Origin: JBGPRB01 sp964422155
Lineage (GTDB): Bacteria; Chloroflexota; Dehalococcoidia; Dehalococcoidales; RBG-16-60-22
DNA length: 64,000 bases
NCBI GenBank assembly: GCA_964422155.1
Contig: CAYQZZ010000001.1
Coordinates: forward strand, 1 to 64,000
Direction of reading: 5' to 3'
Under the pieces are notes generated by a model that saw only the letters and a list, made by a program, of their open reading frames with translations, did not search any database and was not told the origin of the DNA. Shown here piece by piece: positions 26,622-34,259 of this stretch. A program made the translations under genes and the position numbers. Every line of letters starts with the position of its first letter. Position 1 is the stretch's first letter.

Positions 26622-27764
26622 TCACTTTTTCCCCAGTGAGAAGAAAGCGGCGACCTCATCCGCTATGAATTTTATCTCGTCTTCGGTTAACGCAGGATAC
26701 ATGGGTAAAGTCAGTACCTGCCCGGAAAGCTTTTCCGTAACCGGTAGTTTGCATTTGTATCCCAGTTTATCCCGGTAATACTGCGTTAAATGAACCGGAG
26801 AAAAAAATACTTTGGTCATTATTCCTTTTTGTGCCAGATATGCCGATAAAGCATCCCTTTTCTTCTCGTCCTCTTTTACCTTAATAGTATACATCTGGTA
26901 GAGATGAAAGTAATCATCGGGCTGGTGTGGCACTTCTATTTCGATAATCCGGGCCAGTCTAGCTGACATCCGCCGGGCATTTCCTCTCCGCATCTCGATT
27001 ATTTTCTCCACTTTTTTAAGCTGGGCAATCCCTAGAGCCGCAGTGATATCGGACATGCGGAAATTATATCCCAGTTCAACATAGTCCATGTATTCTGTCG
27101 AGGAAAAGTAGTTGGCAGTATCCGCCCGGCCGTGCGACCTTATCAATTTGAGCTTCTCGTATATGTCTGCGGAGTCGGTAACTGCGGCTCCCCCCTCCCC
27201 GGTAGTGATTATTTTATTGGAGCAAAAACTGAGTATGGCACACTCGCCGAAGGTACCGGCTTTCTTGCCCCGGACGGAAGCGCCGAACGACTCCGCAGCA
27301 TCTTCAATTAATAATAAACCGTGTTCCCGGGCAATCCGGCTTATCTCGTCTATTTTACAGGGACAGCCACCGTAGTGTACGGGTATGATGGCTTTTGTCT
27401 CAGGGGTAATTTTACGGCTTAAATCCTGAGGGTCAAGACCATAGGTTTCTTCTTCAATATCGGCGAAGACGGGTCTGGCTCCCACAAAGAGGGCGGCGTT
27501 AGCCGTGGCGATGAAGGTAAAGGAGGGGACGATGACCTCGTCTCCCCGCCCTATACCGTAAGCAATCATCGCCGCATGGAGGGCCGAGGTGCCGGAATTA
27601 AATACTACCGCATATTTCCTCCCGATGTAGTCGGCCAGCATCGCCTCGAATTTTTCGATGTTGGGGCCGATTGCCCAGAACATCCCCCTCCGAATGACCT
27701 CGTTGACCATGTCTATATCTTCGTCATCGAAGTATATTTTGAACAGGGGTATTTTCCAGTCCAT
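26622..27764 (-). CDS. legC: DegT-family aminotransferase of the nonulosonate pathway (LegC-like)
   Basis: 380 residues. The PLP lysine is Lys184 in SFCSNKIITTGEGG; VVFNSGTSALHAAMIAYGIG and LIEDAAESFGASVRGK agree with the family. Between a 4,6-dehydratase and a hexapeptide acyltransferase it would install the C4 amino group on the keto-sugar nucleotide. Gaps to neighbours are 11 and 13 bp. LegC and PseC are hard to tell apart by eye; the later genes favour the legionaminic route because a NeuC/LegG-type enzyme, not PseG, follows. Confidence 0.82.
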   Translation of the reverse strand: MDWKIPLFKIYFDDEDIDMVNEVIRRGMFWAIGPNIEKFEAMLADYIGRKYAVVFNSGTSALHAAMIAYGIGRGDEVIVPSFTFIATANAALFVGARPVFADIEEETYGLDPQDLSRKITPETKAIIPVHYGGCPCKIDEISRIAREHGLLLIEDAAESFGASVRGKKAGTFGECAILSFCSNKIITTGEGGAAVTDSADIYEKLKLIRSHGRADTANYFSSTEYMDYVELGYNFRMSDITAALGIAQLKKVEKIIEMRRGNARRMSARLARIIEIEVPHQPDDYFHLYQMYTIKVKEDEKKRDALSAYLAQKGIMTKVFFSPVHLTQYYRDKLGYKCKLPVTEKLSGQVLTLPMYPALTEDEIKFIADEVAAFFSLGKK

Positions 27765-27777
27765 TCGCTTAACCAGT

Positions 27778-28176
27778 TCACTCCCCAGATTTCATAATCC
27801 TTATCGGGATACCAAAGGCTCGAGCATTATCAGTGATATCCTTATTGACAAAGCTGAAGGCTCCGATGGTTGAATTCTCACCGATGGTAACCCCCGGCAT
27901 TATCAGGCTATGGCTACCTATTTTAGCGCCTTTCTTTATAGTTACTTTCCCCTTCTTATCATCGATAGTGGACCAGGAATAGATGGAGCAATGGGACCCA
28001 ATTTGAACATCCTCCTGTATCTCAACCCCGTATCTGGCATTGATATAGGTGAACGCGCCTATATCTGTTTTTTCCCCCAGCTTCAAGTTCTCATGATACT
28101 GGCACAGCCAGTTCCACTTCGTCATACCCTGCTCATCAAACTCAGGGTATTGCCACTCTTTAAACCGATTGTCCAT
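27778..28176 (-). CDS. left-handed beta-helix acyltransferase, candidate LegH-type N-acetyltransferase
   Basis: 132 residues, made almost entirely of hexapeptide repeats (KTDIGAFTYINARYGVEIQ, QIGSHCSIYSWSTI, KIGSHSLIMPGVTIGENSTI). The C-terminal RAFGIPIRIMK is the usual end of such acetyltransferases. It is shorter than NeuD/LegH proteins because it lacks the N-terminal Rossmann part. Its position, between the aminotransferase and the 2-epimerase, is exactly where the C4 N-acetylation step is expected. The His residue normally seen in the active site is probably the one in IGSHCSIYS. Confidence 0.8.
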   Translation of the reverse strand: MDNRFKEWQYPEFDEQGMTKWNWLCQYHENLKLGEKTDIGAFTYINARYGVEIQEDVQIGSHCSIYSWSTIDDKKGKVTIKKGAKIGSHSLIMPGVTIGENSTIGAFSFVNKDITDNARAFGIPIRIMKSGE

Positions 28177-28190
28177 TTTTCTCTCTTCGG

Positions 28191-29336
28191 CTAGTAGGTC
28201 ATCCTCTTCTGAAGTAATTGGGGCGTAATCTCTATCTGGCCCAGGATTTCGGCTATCCTCTGGCTGGCTTTACCATCACCATAGGGGCTCTCGCATTTCT
28301 TGACTTCTTTTAAGAATGCCTGGCTGGTAAGGGCTTTTTTGATAGCCTGCAGTATTTCCTGCTTGTTGTGACTCACGTCGATAACGTTCTTGCCGCGCTC
28401 CCGACCTTCCTGGCGGCTGCCGATATTCACGGCGGGCAGGCCGAAAGAGGGTGCCTCTATAATCCCGCTGCTGGAATTGCCGACCATGACGCCGGCAACC
28501 TTCATCAAGCTGAGATATTCCTGGCGGGGCATGCTTTTGAAAGTCTTGATGGAAGGACGATTTTCATAGCTTTTGATAACCTCTATCATCCTTCGACCGC
28601 CGGCGTCCGAGTTAGGATAGGTTAGAACCACCGGATAGCCCGTTTCCAGGACTGCTTCCAGGGTCATTTTCATCTGCTTGGGTGCCTCGTCCGCCTGAGT
28701 GGTAACCGGATGTTGCACCACCAGGATTAATGGTCGGGACAAATCAAGCCCGAGCCGCTTTGCCAGAACCTTAGCCGATAGGATGGGCTCTTTCAGAAGG
28801 GCATCCAGTGTGGGCGAACCTACCATATGAACCCGCCACTCATCTTCGCCCATCTTAATGATTCTCTCCGCGCTCTTTCTGGTAGCCGGGAAGTGAATAT
28901 GAGCAAACTTGGTGATGGCGTGTCTGGCGGGATTATCGATATTACCGCAGGCATCGCCGCCATGGACGTGGGCTATCGGTATATTCATATAGGCTCCGGC
29001 AATGACAGCGGCCAGCGGCTCTATACGGTCGCCCAGCACCAGGATTATATCAGGTTTTGTTTGCTCCCAGGCCTGCGCCATGCCCAGAATGCCCACACCT
29101 ACCGATTTTGCCATGGCTTCTACCGTGTCGCTGCTCAACAACATGTCCACCCTGGCATCTATTTTAAAGCCGTCCTTCTCAATCTCCTGGACAGTGTAGC
29201 CAAACTCATGCGATAGGTGCATCCCGGTAACTACCAGGGATAACTTTAGCTCTGGCCGGGCCACGATAGCCTTCAATACGGGATAAAGGATGCCATATTC
29301 GGCTCTTGTTCCGGTGACTACGGCAATTTTTTTCAT
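28191..29336 (-). CDS. legG: UDP-N-acetylglucosamine 2-epimerase, hydrolysing type (NeuC/LegG-like)
   Basis: 381 residues. It begins AVVTGTRAEYGILYPVLKAI and carries VTGMHLSHEFGYTVQEIEKDG, LGDRIEPLAAVIAGAYMNI, HVHGGDACGNIDNPARHAI and GNSSSGIIEAPSFGLPAVNI, all marks of the hydrolysing branch rather than WecB. The WecB-type enzyme in this window (54514-55596) has clearly different motifs. The reaction releases NDP and gives a free ManNAc-type sugar for condensation by the next gene product. The gap to the synthase gene is only 3 bp. Confidence 0.86.
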   Translation of the reverse strand: MKKIAVVTGTRAEYGILYPVLKAIVARPELKLSLVVTGMHLSHEFGYTVQEIEKDGFKIDARVDMLLSSDTVEAMAKSVGVGILGMAQAWEQTKPDIILVLGDRIEPLAAVIAGAYMNIPIAHVHGGDACGNIDNPARHAITKFAHIHFPATRKSAERIIKMGEDEWRVHMVGSPTLDALLKEPILSAKVLAKRLGLDLSRPLILVVQHPVTTQADEAPKQMKMTLEAVLETGYPVVLTYPNSDAGGRRMIEVIKSYENRPSIKTFKSMPRQEYLSLMKVAGVMVGNSSSGIIEAPSFGLPAVNIGSRQEGRERGKNVIDVSHNKQEILQAIKKALTSQAFLKEVKKCESPYGDGKASQRIAEILGQIEITPQLLQKRMTY

Positions 29337-29339
29337 AGT

Positions 29340-30383
29340 TTACACCACTTTAGAAAGGGTTATTTTTTCTTCCCGTCTGATATTTTTTTTAGCCATTTTA
29401 CCTATAATCGAATCTATATATTTTGGCTCAATTCCGTTACCGGGTCTCTTGATGTCCAGCATATCCTCGTTAATGGTGACTCCTTCGGGAATGTCCACCC
29501 TGGCAACTATACTCCGGCGTACCAGCTTCCTGGTTTTTTCCTCTTCCACGGTTAGTCTCTTCACGCCATCACCCATAGCCTTTTCCACGTCTCTGATGGC
29601 CCTTACCATTTGCTTCAGTTCATCCGGCTCCAGTGACGCTTTGTGGTCGGGACCGGGGAGGTTTTTATCCAGAGTGAAATGCTTCTCAATGACACAGGCC
29701 CCCAGGGCTGCGGCAGCTATGGGTATGGTAATGCCGGGGGAGTGGTCGGATAGACCTACAGGTAGCTTAAAGGTGCTTCTTAATGTCTCCATTACTTTAA
29801 GGTTCATGTCCCCGGCTTTCGACGGGTAGCTTGAAACGCAGTGCAGTAAAACGATACTTATGGCTCCGGCTTTTTTCAGAACCTGCAATGCTTCACCAAC
29901 CTCCTCTAACGTAGCCATACCTGTCGATAAAATGACCGGTTTTTTCTTGCCGGCGATATGCCTGAGCAGAGGGAAATTGGTAATATCACCCGAGCCGACT
30001 TTTAACGCGGCGACACCGAGTTTCTCCAATAAATTGACACTGGCGACATCAAACGGTGTGGACAGGAAAATTATTCTTTCTCCCTGCGCATATGCGAACA
30101 ACTTAGTAAAATCTCTTGCAGAAAGCTCCAGCTTTTTGAGCATCTCAAACTGGGATTCCCCGGCGCCCGATGACTTTTTTTGGTATTCCGCCTTTTCGGC
30201 ACCCTGAACAACCAGACGCTCCGTACTGAAGGTCTGAAACTTCACGGCGTCAGCCCCGGCTTCTTTAGCGGTGTCTACCAGCTTCCTGGCCAGGCTAATG
30301 CTCCCATTGTGATTGACCCCCGCCTCGGCAATGATGAAGCAGGGCTCGTTCTCGCCTATTAATCTATTAGCAATACTAATCAT
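29340..30383 (-). CDS. legI: N-acetylneuraminate/legionaminate synthase (NeuB/LegI-like)
   Basis: 347 residues. Core TIM-barrel motifs are IIAEAGVNHNGSI, ADAVKFQTFSTERLV, LKVGSGDITNFPLL, LLHCVSSYPSK, GLSDHSPGI and VIEKHFTLD; a C-terminal SAF/antifreeze-like domain starts near RRSIVARVDIPEGV. It condenses phosphoenolpyruvate with the free 2-epimerised sugar to give a nine-carbon acid. I start at ATG 30383 (MISIANRLIG), where homology begins; the frame is open 63 codons further, but that extension overlaps the preceding gene and looks non-coding. Confidence 0.88.
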   Translation of the reverse strand: MISIANRLIGENEPCFIIAEAGVNHNGSISLARKLVDTAKEAGADAVKFQTFSTERLVVQGAEKAEYQKKSSGAGESQFEMLKKLELSARDFTKLFAYAQGERIIFLSTPFDVASVNLLEKLGVAALKVGSGDITNFPLLRHIAGKKKPVILSTGMATLEEVGEALQVLKKAGAISIVLLHCVSSYPSKAGDMNLKVMETLRSTFKLPVGLSDHSPGITIPIAAAALGACVIEKHFTLDKNLPGPDHKASLEPDELKQMVRAIRDVEKAMGDGVKRLTVEEEKTRKLVRRSIVARVDIPEGVTINEDMLDIKRPGNGIEPKYIDSIIGKMAKKNIRREEKITLSKVV

Positions 30384-30417
30384 CGTCGCGTCCCTGCGTT
30401 GTTCGTAACCTGTCGCT

Positions 30418-31770
30418 TTATTCCAACAACCCCCTATTTTCCCGTAGAAATTTGGCACCAATCCGCGCCGGCGTGCCAGCAAAATAGTTAGGCGGTTGCA
30501 GCAAGGAACGGAACCTGGTTTGCAGCTCTTCATCTTCCCCGGTCGTTTCGAACGTGCCGTCCAGTCGCTCATTCATTTCTTTTGCCAGGTCAAGGATTTC
30601 TCCGGCTGTGTTTTCGACGACGACATATTTTCCTGCGTTCAGCTTCTCATTGAACGTATAATTATCTAAATCCCCGGATTTATCGACAAATTCAATATAT
30701 TCACGTAGAGTCAAAAATCGCTTCCCCTCATTAGGCCGTATCTTTTTGGGAATAACTAAATCGCTCTTTCTAAAAGGAGTGAGAAAGGGGATGAAATTGA
30801 CGCCGGCAACGGGAACGTTGAAAATAGTCGCCACCATCCATAATCCCGCGGTGTCTCCTATAAAAAACTTGCATTTGGCTAATAAATAAATATCTCCGAA
30901 ATCAGTCCGATAATTGGATGCATAGTCGATAATTCGAGGATTATTTAAATCAGGTAATTTCTTGGCAACGATGTAGCCCATGCGTATGGCGAATCCACCA
31001 CAAGAGGCAATATATTTTGCTGCCTCCAGGTAGTTATCTATATCCGAATTGCGAAAATCACCGGGATACTGGCGCTGAACCGGCAGCCGGGACTGAAAAG
31101 CCGGGTCACGGGAATAAAAACAAACGAACCAGGATTTATCGTCAATACCCATTTTACTTAACAACTTCCTCCCCTCTTCTTCCTCAGCAGAAGTAAAGTG
31201 GAGGTCTGGCTCAGTATTATTAAATTCATAATACGCATTGTGAGGAAGTGGAAGCTCTTCATAAAACACTGACTTACTCAGAATAGAGCGAGTATGTATG
31301 TTACGAAGGAATTCACTTTGTATTTGTATTATGGGTAGTTTCCGTTTGAACATCGTAAGTAATTGCTGATTATCAGGCTTACCTGATATTCCCACATACA
31401 AAATCCTGTTATTTTGTCGCACCTGGCCCAACTGAAGACGTCTCAAAAATAAACCGGTATTGCCCGCTTGCTGTCCTATATTGATAGACCGAATTTTGCA
31501 CAACTTTATAAACCGGAAAGGTCTTACGATATATAGGCAGAGCAAAATGCCCAATCCAAACAAATTGCACAGCAGAATCTCTACGAAAAGAAAACGTAGG
31601 CCTTCTATTATTACCCCGACGTTATTAAAATCTCCAACTCTTAGCCTATTTTCTACGTAAGGTCTATATATCCTGGGGAAGAACGATAGGCACACTTTTT
31701 TCAGTCCAGATAATTCTCGCTCCCAACTCTTCAATTCAGTAACCTTCTTTTGAAGCGGGATTTCTACCAT
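30418..31770 (-). CDS. TIGR04372-type glycosyltransferase-like protein
   Basis: 450 residues. The central and C-terminal parts match the TIGR04372 group: DKSWFVCFYSRDPAF, RNSDIDNYLEAAKYIASCGG, FAIRMGYIVAKKLPDLNNPR, IIDYASNYRTDFGDIYLLAK and FIGDTAGLWMVATIFNVP. A hydrophobic patch near residues 55-85 may be a membrane anchor. The gene is inserted between the nonulosonate synthase and the SDR/CMP-transferase genes, and its 5' neighbour overlaps it by 7 bp. This placement suggests it transfers a sugar in the nonulosonate-containing glycan, but the activity is only predicted. Confidence 0.72.
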   Translation of the reverse strand: MVEIPLQKKVTELKSWERELSGLKKVCLSFFPRIYRPYVENRLRVGDFNNVGVIIEGLRFLFVEILLCNLFGLGILLCLYIVRPFRFIKLCKIRSINIGQQAGNTGLFLRRLQLGQVRQNNRILYVGISGKPDNQQLLTMFKRKLPIIQIQSEFLRNIHTRSILSKSVFYEELPLPHNAYYEFNNTEPDLHFTSAEEEEGRKLLSKMGIDDKSWFVCFYSRDPAFQSRLPVQRQYPGDFRNSDIDNYLEAAKYIASCGGFAIRMGYIVAKKLPDLNNPRIIDYASNYRTDFGDIYLLAKCKFFIGDTAGLWMVATIFNVPVAGVNFIPFLTPFRKSDLVIPKKIRPNEGKRFLTLREYIEFVDKSGDLDNYTFNEKLNAGKYVVVENTAGEILDLAKEMNERLDGTFETTGEDEELQTRFRSLLQPPNYFAGTPARIGAKFLRENRGLLE

Positions 31771-32564
31771 ACCGTCCAGCCGCCATCCACGATGAGATTA
31801 TGCCCGGTAATATAGCTCGAGGCATCGCTGGCCAGGAAATAAACGGCATTAAATATTTCATCAGGCTTGGCCATCCTGCCCAGAGGGCACTTCTCACTGT
31901 ATTTTCTAACAAATGTTTCATTTTGTCCACTATAGACCCCGCCGGGTGTTACCGCGTTGACCCTGATGCCATATGGAGCCAGATAGGTGGATAAATAGCG
32001 GGTAAGGCTGATAACCGCCCCCTTGCTCGCCGAGTAGACAGCGGGCGTATTAATCTGTTTTCCCCGATAAACCGCCCCTTCATAAAGACTCTGGTCCGGG
32101 GCTGTGACGCCGTAGATTGAAGCGATATTGATAATGCTGCCGCTCTTTTTCTTTTCCATCCCCCCGGCAACAGCCTGGCAGCATAAGAACATCCCGGTGA
32201 TGTTTACGTCCATCACTTTATGCCAATCTTCCGGGCGGTATTCCTCAAACGACTCGAAGAAATGCTCCGTTTGCGTGGCGGCATTGTTAATTAATACGTC
32301 GATACGGTTATATTTAGAAATAACCTTTCGGACCATTCCGGCAACCGCCTTTTTATCCGTTATGTCACAGCCGATACCTAGTGATTTGGTGCCATGCTTT
32401 TGAGCGATTTCCTTAGCCTTTTGTTCACAGAGTCCGCCGTCCAAATCGACAATGACGACATTAGCTCCCTGCCTGGAGAAGCCCTCGGTGTAGGTACTCC
32501 CCAGAATGCCCAGCGCCCCGGTGATGAGAATTACCTTATTTTTTATTTCAAAACACTCCAGCAT
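31764..32564 (-). CDS. SDR-family oxidoreductase (PtmA-like position)
   Basis: 266 residues, classical SDR. NAD(P) motif VILITGALGILGSTYTEGF, active-site Ser in NIASIYGV, and YSASKGAVISLTRYL with the catalytic Tyr and Lys; the C-terminus has the usual ITGHNLIVDGGW. It is directly coupled to the CMP-sugar synthetase gene: its ATG overlaps that stop codon in a TAATG arrangement. In Campylobacter the flagellin-glycosylation genes ptmA (SDR) and ptmB (cytidylyltransferase) are likewise adjacent, so this is probably a nonulosonate-pathway accessory. Confidence 0.83.
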   Translation of the reverse strand: MLECFEIKNKVILITGALGILGSTYTEGFSRQGANVVIVDLDGGLCEQKAKEIAQKHGTKSLGIGCDITDKKAVAGMVRKVISKYNRIDVLINNAATQTEHFFESFEEYRPEDWHKVMDVNITGMFLCCQAVAGGMEKKKSGSIINIASIYGVTAPDQSLYEGAVYRGKQINTPAVYSASKGAVISLTRYLSTYLAPYGIRVNAVTPGGVYSGQNETFVRKYSEKCPLGRMAKPDEIFNAVYFLASDASSYITGHNLIVDGGWTVW

Positions 32565-33253
32565 TATTTGATTCTCCTACTCAGCATATACTCGACAAAT
32601 TCAAAATCTGTTTCATCGTCAATATCAATCGCCCATTTGGGCATGAGATAAATTCTGGTATTTTCCAGGTAGATGGTCTCGTTGTTCATCAAGGCGTCTC
32701 TTTTCCAAACATAGATGGAGGCATTCATATCATACACTTCTGGAGCGTCCTGCCTTCTCTTCGCCGGGCGGTCAAGCTGCTTGACCAACCGGACCTTGCC
32801 GTCAATAATCTCAACCATATTGAAATACGGACTCTTGCTGGCTTTGGTGACGCTGAAAACATTATCGGCCTCACCAGCCATGACCATGCGGATACAGGCT
32901 TCTATATCCTTATCCGTCCTGAGGGGAGAAGTAGGGTCCAGGTCAACCACGATATCAGGATAGTATCCCTGGGATTCCAGGAATTGAATGGCATGTTTAA
33001 TCACGGGCAGTTTAGCCGTATCGTCCTGTGCCAGCTCCCTGGGCCTCATGAAGGGGACTTCGGCCCCGGCTTTTCTGGCTATTTCCGCAATCTCCCGGTC
33101 ATCGGTAGATACGATTATCCTGTTAATCAGCGGGCACTTTTGGGCGGTTTCAATAGTGTGAACTATCAGGGGTTTACCGCAGAGCGGGCGTATATTCTTC
33201 CGCGGCACTCCCTTGGAACCGCCCCTTGCAGAGATAGTCGCTACGATATTCAT
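32564..33253 (-). CDS. legF: CMP-nonulosonate (acylneuraminate) cytidylyltransferase (NeuA/LegF-like)
   Basis: 229 residues, the typical length. N-terminal TISARGGSKGVPRKNIRPL is the nucleotide-binding signature, followed by VDLDPTSPLRTDKDIEACIR with the metal-binding Asp residues. It couples CTP to the nonulosonic acid to give the CMP donor. It is preceded by a Gfo/Idh oxidoreductase gene and followed by the SDR gene with a one-base overlap. Together with the 4,6-dehydratase, aminotransferase, acyltransferase, 2-epimerase and synthase, this is the last step of the donor pathway. Confidence 0.87.
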   Translation of the reverse strand: MNIVATISARGGSKGVPRKNIRPLCGKPLIVHTIETAQKCPLINRIIVSTDDREIAEIARKAGAEVPFMRPRELAQDDTAKLPVIKHAIQFLESQGYYPDIVVDLDPTSPLRTDKDIEACIRMVMAGEADNVFSVTKASKSPYFNMVEIIDGKVRLVKQLDRPAKRRQDAPEVYDMNASIYVWKRDALMNNETIYLENTRIYLMPKWAIDIDDETDFEFVEYMLSRRIK

Positions 33254-33260
33254 GGTAAAC

Positions 33261-34259
33261 CTACGCTATGTCCCGAATTTCAATCGCCTTCCCGGAAAGC
33301 GATGACTTTTTAGCTGCGAGAGCTAACTGAAGGACTTTTATCCCATCCTGTAAACTTATCGGCGACTCTTTAATTATACCGCGAATGTAATCGATAAAGC
33401 TTTTTACTTCATCTAAATACATTGTATTTCTCTCGAAACCTCTGTCCAAATCGATAGTCTTCCACTCACTCCCGGCCGCTTTGAAAATTTCAATCTTGTT
33501 GGCAATCAGGTCGGCCAAAATAGTACCTTCCGTACCGACCAGTTTAATGGTGCGGCTCGGGCATCGTTGAATGTAATCTAAATGCACTGAACACAATACA
33601 TCATCTTTGAATTCCACCAGAATCTCCGCCAGGTCTTCGGTATCTATTTCCAGACTGCTCTGCTTGCCGCTAAAGCAGGTAACTTTTCTGGCTTCCCCAA
33701 AAAGCCAGTAGGCGCCATCGAGTTCATGTATCAAATCCAGAATAACACCTCCCCCCTTTTCCTCCCGGGCGCTATAGGAATCCCTGTAGTCACGCCCCGG
33801 ATGCCAGTCGGGAAGGTACTGCCCGGCTTCAATTCTTGCCGACACCACGCGGCCAATTTCTCCCTTCCGGACAAGGTCTTTTAATAATTGTAACACGGGA
33901 TGAAACCTCATGTTGCAGCCTATCATTACTTTCAGGTGATGGCTATTTACCGCAGCCTTTAACTTGTCAATATTTTCAAGGTTGTTTGACAGCGGCTTCT
34001 CTATGAAGAGATTACATCCCCTTTCCGCAAAAAATAGTGCCGTCGGTATATGAAGGGATGTTTCGTTGGCAATAAAAACGGCATCGAAGTTCTTCTGCCC
34101 GACCTCTTCCAGCGAACCGTAGACTCTAGTATTCGGGATTTTTAACCCCCTCCTGGTCAAGACACTTATCTCAATGTTCCCGCACTTTTCTAAATTATCG
34201 AAGTGTCTTTTCCCGATGGAGCCAAAACCCGCGATTAAGAATTTTAAGTTATCCCCCAT
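33261..34259 (-). CDS. Gfo/Idh/MocA-family oxidoreductase
   Basis: 332 residues. The N-terminal dinucleotide-binding fold has IAGFGSIGKRHFDNLEKCGN, and the sugar-oxidoreductase motif EKPLSNN lies near residue 90. The C-terminal half contains ILDLIHELDGAYWLFGE, which provides the usual catalytic His region. These enzymes oxidise or reduce sugars or NDP-sugars. It lies between the CMP transferase and a large glycosyltransferase-like gene and overlaps the latter by 11 bp, so it belongs to the nonulosonate group. The specific reaction is not evident. Confidence 0.84.
   Translation of the reverse strand: MGDNLKFLIAGFGSIGKRHFDNLEKCGNIEISVLTRRGLKIPNTRVYGSLEEVGQKNFDAVFIANETSLHIPTALFFAERGCNLFIEKPLSNNLENIDKLKAAVNSHHLKVMIGCNMRFHPVLQLLKDLVRKGEIGRVVSARIEAGQYLPDWHPGRDYRDSYSAREEKGGGVILDLIHELDGAYWLFGEARKVTCFSGKQSSLEIDTEDLAEILVEFKDDVLCSVHLDYIQRCPSRTIKLVGTEGTILADLIANKIEIFKAAGSEWKTIDLDRGFERNTMYLDEVKSFIDYIRGIIKESPISLQDGIKVLQLALAAKKSSLSGKAIEIRDIA

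Noticed and set aside
30384..30572. 63-codon N-terminal extension of the nonulosonate synthase
   Set aside because: No family match, overlaps the 3' end of the upstream gene; the ATG at 30383 begins exactly where homology starts.
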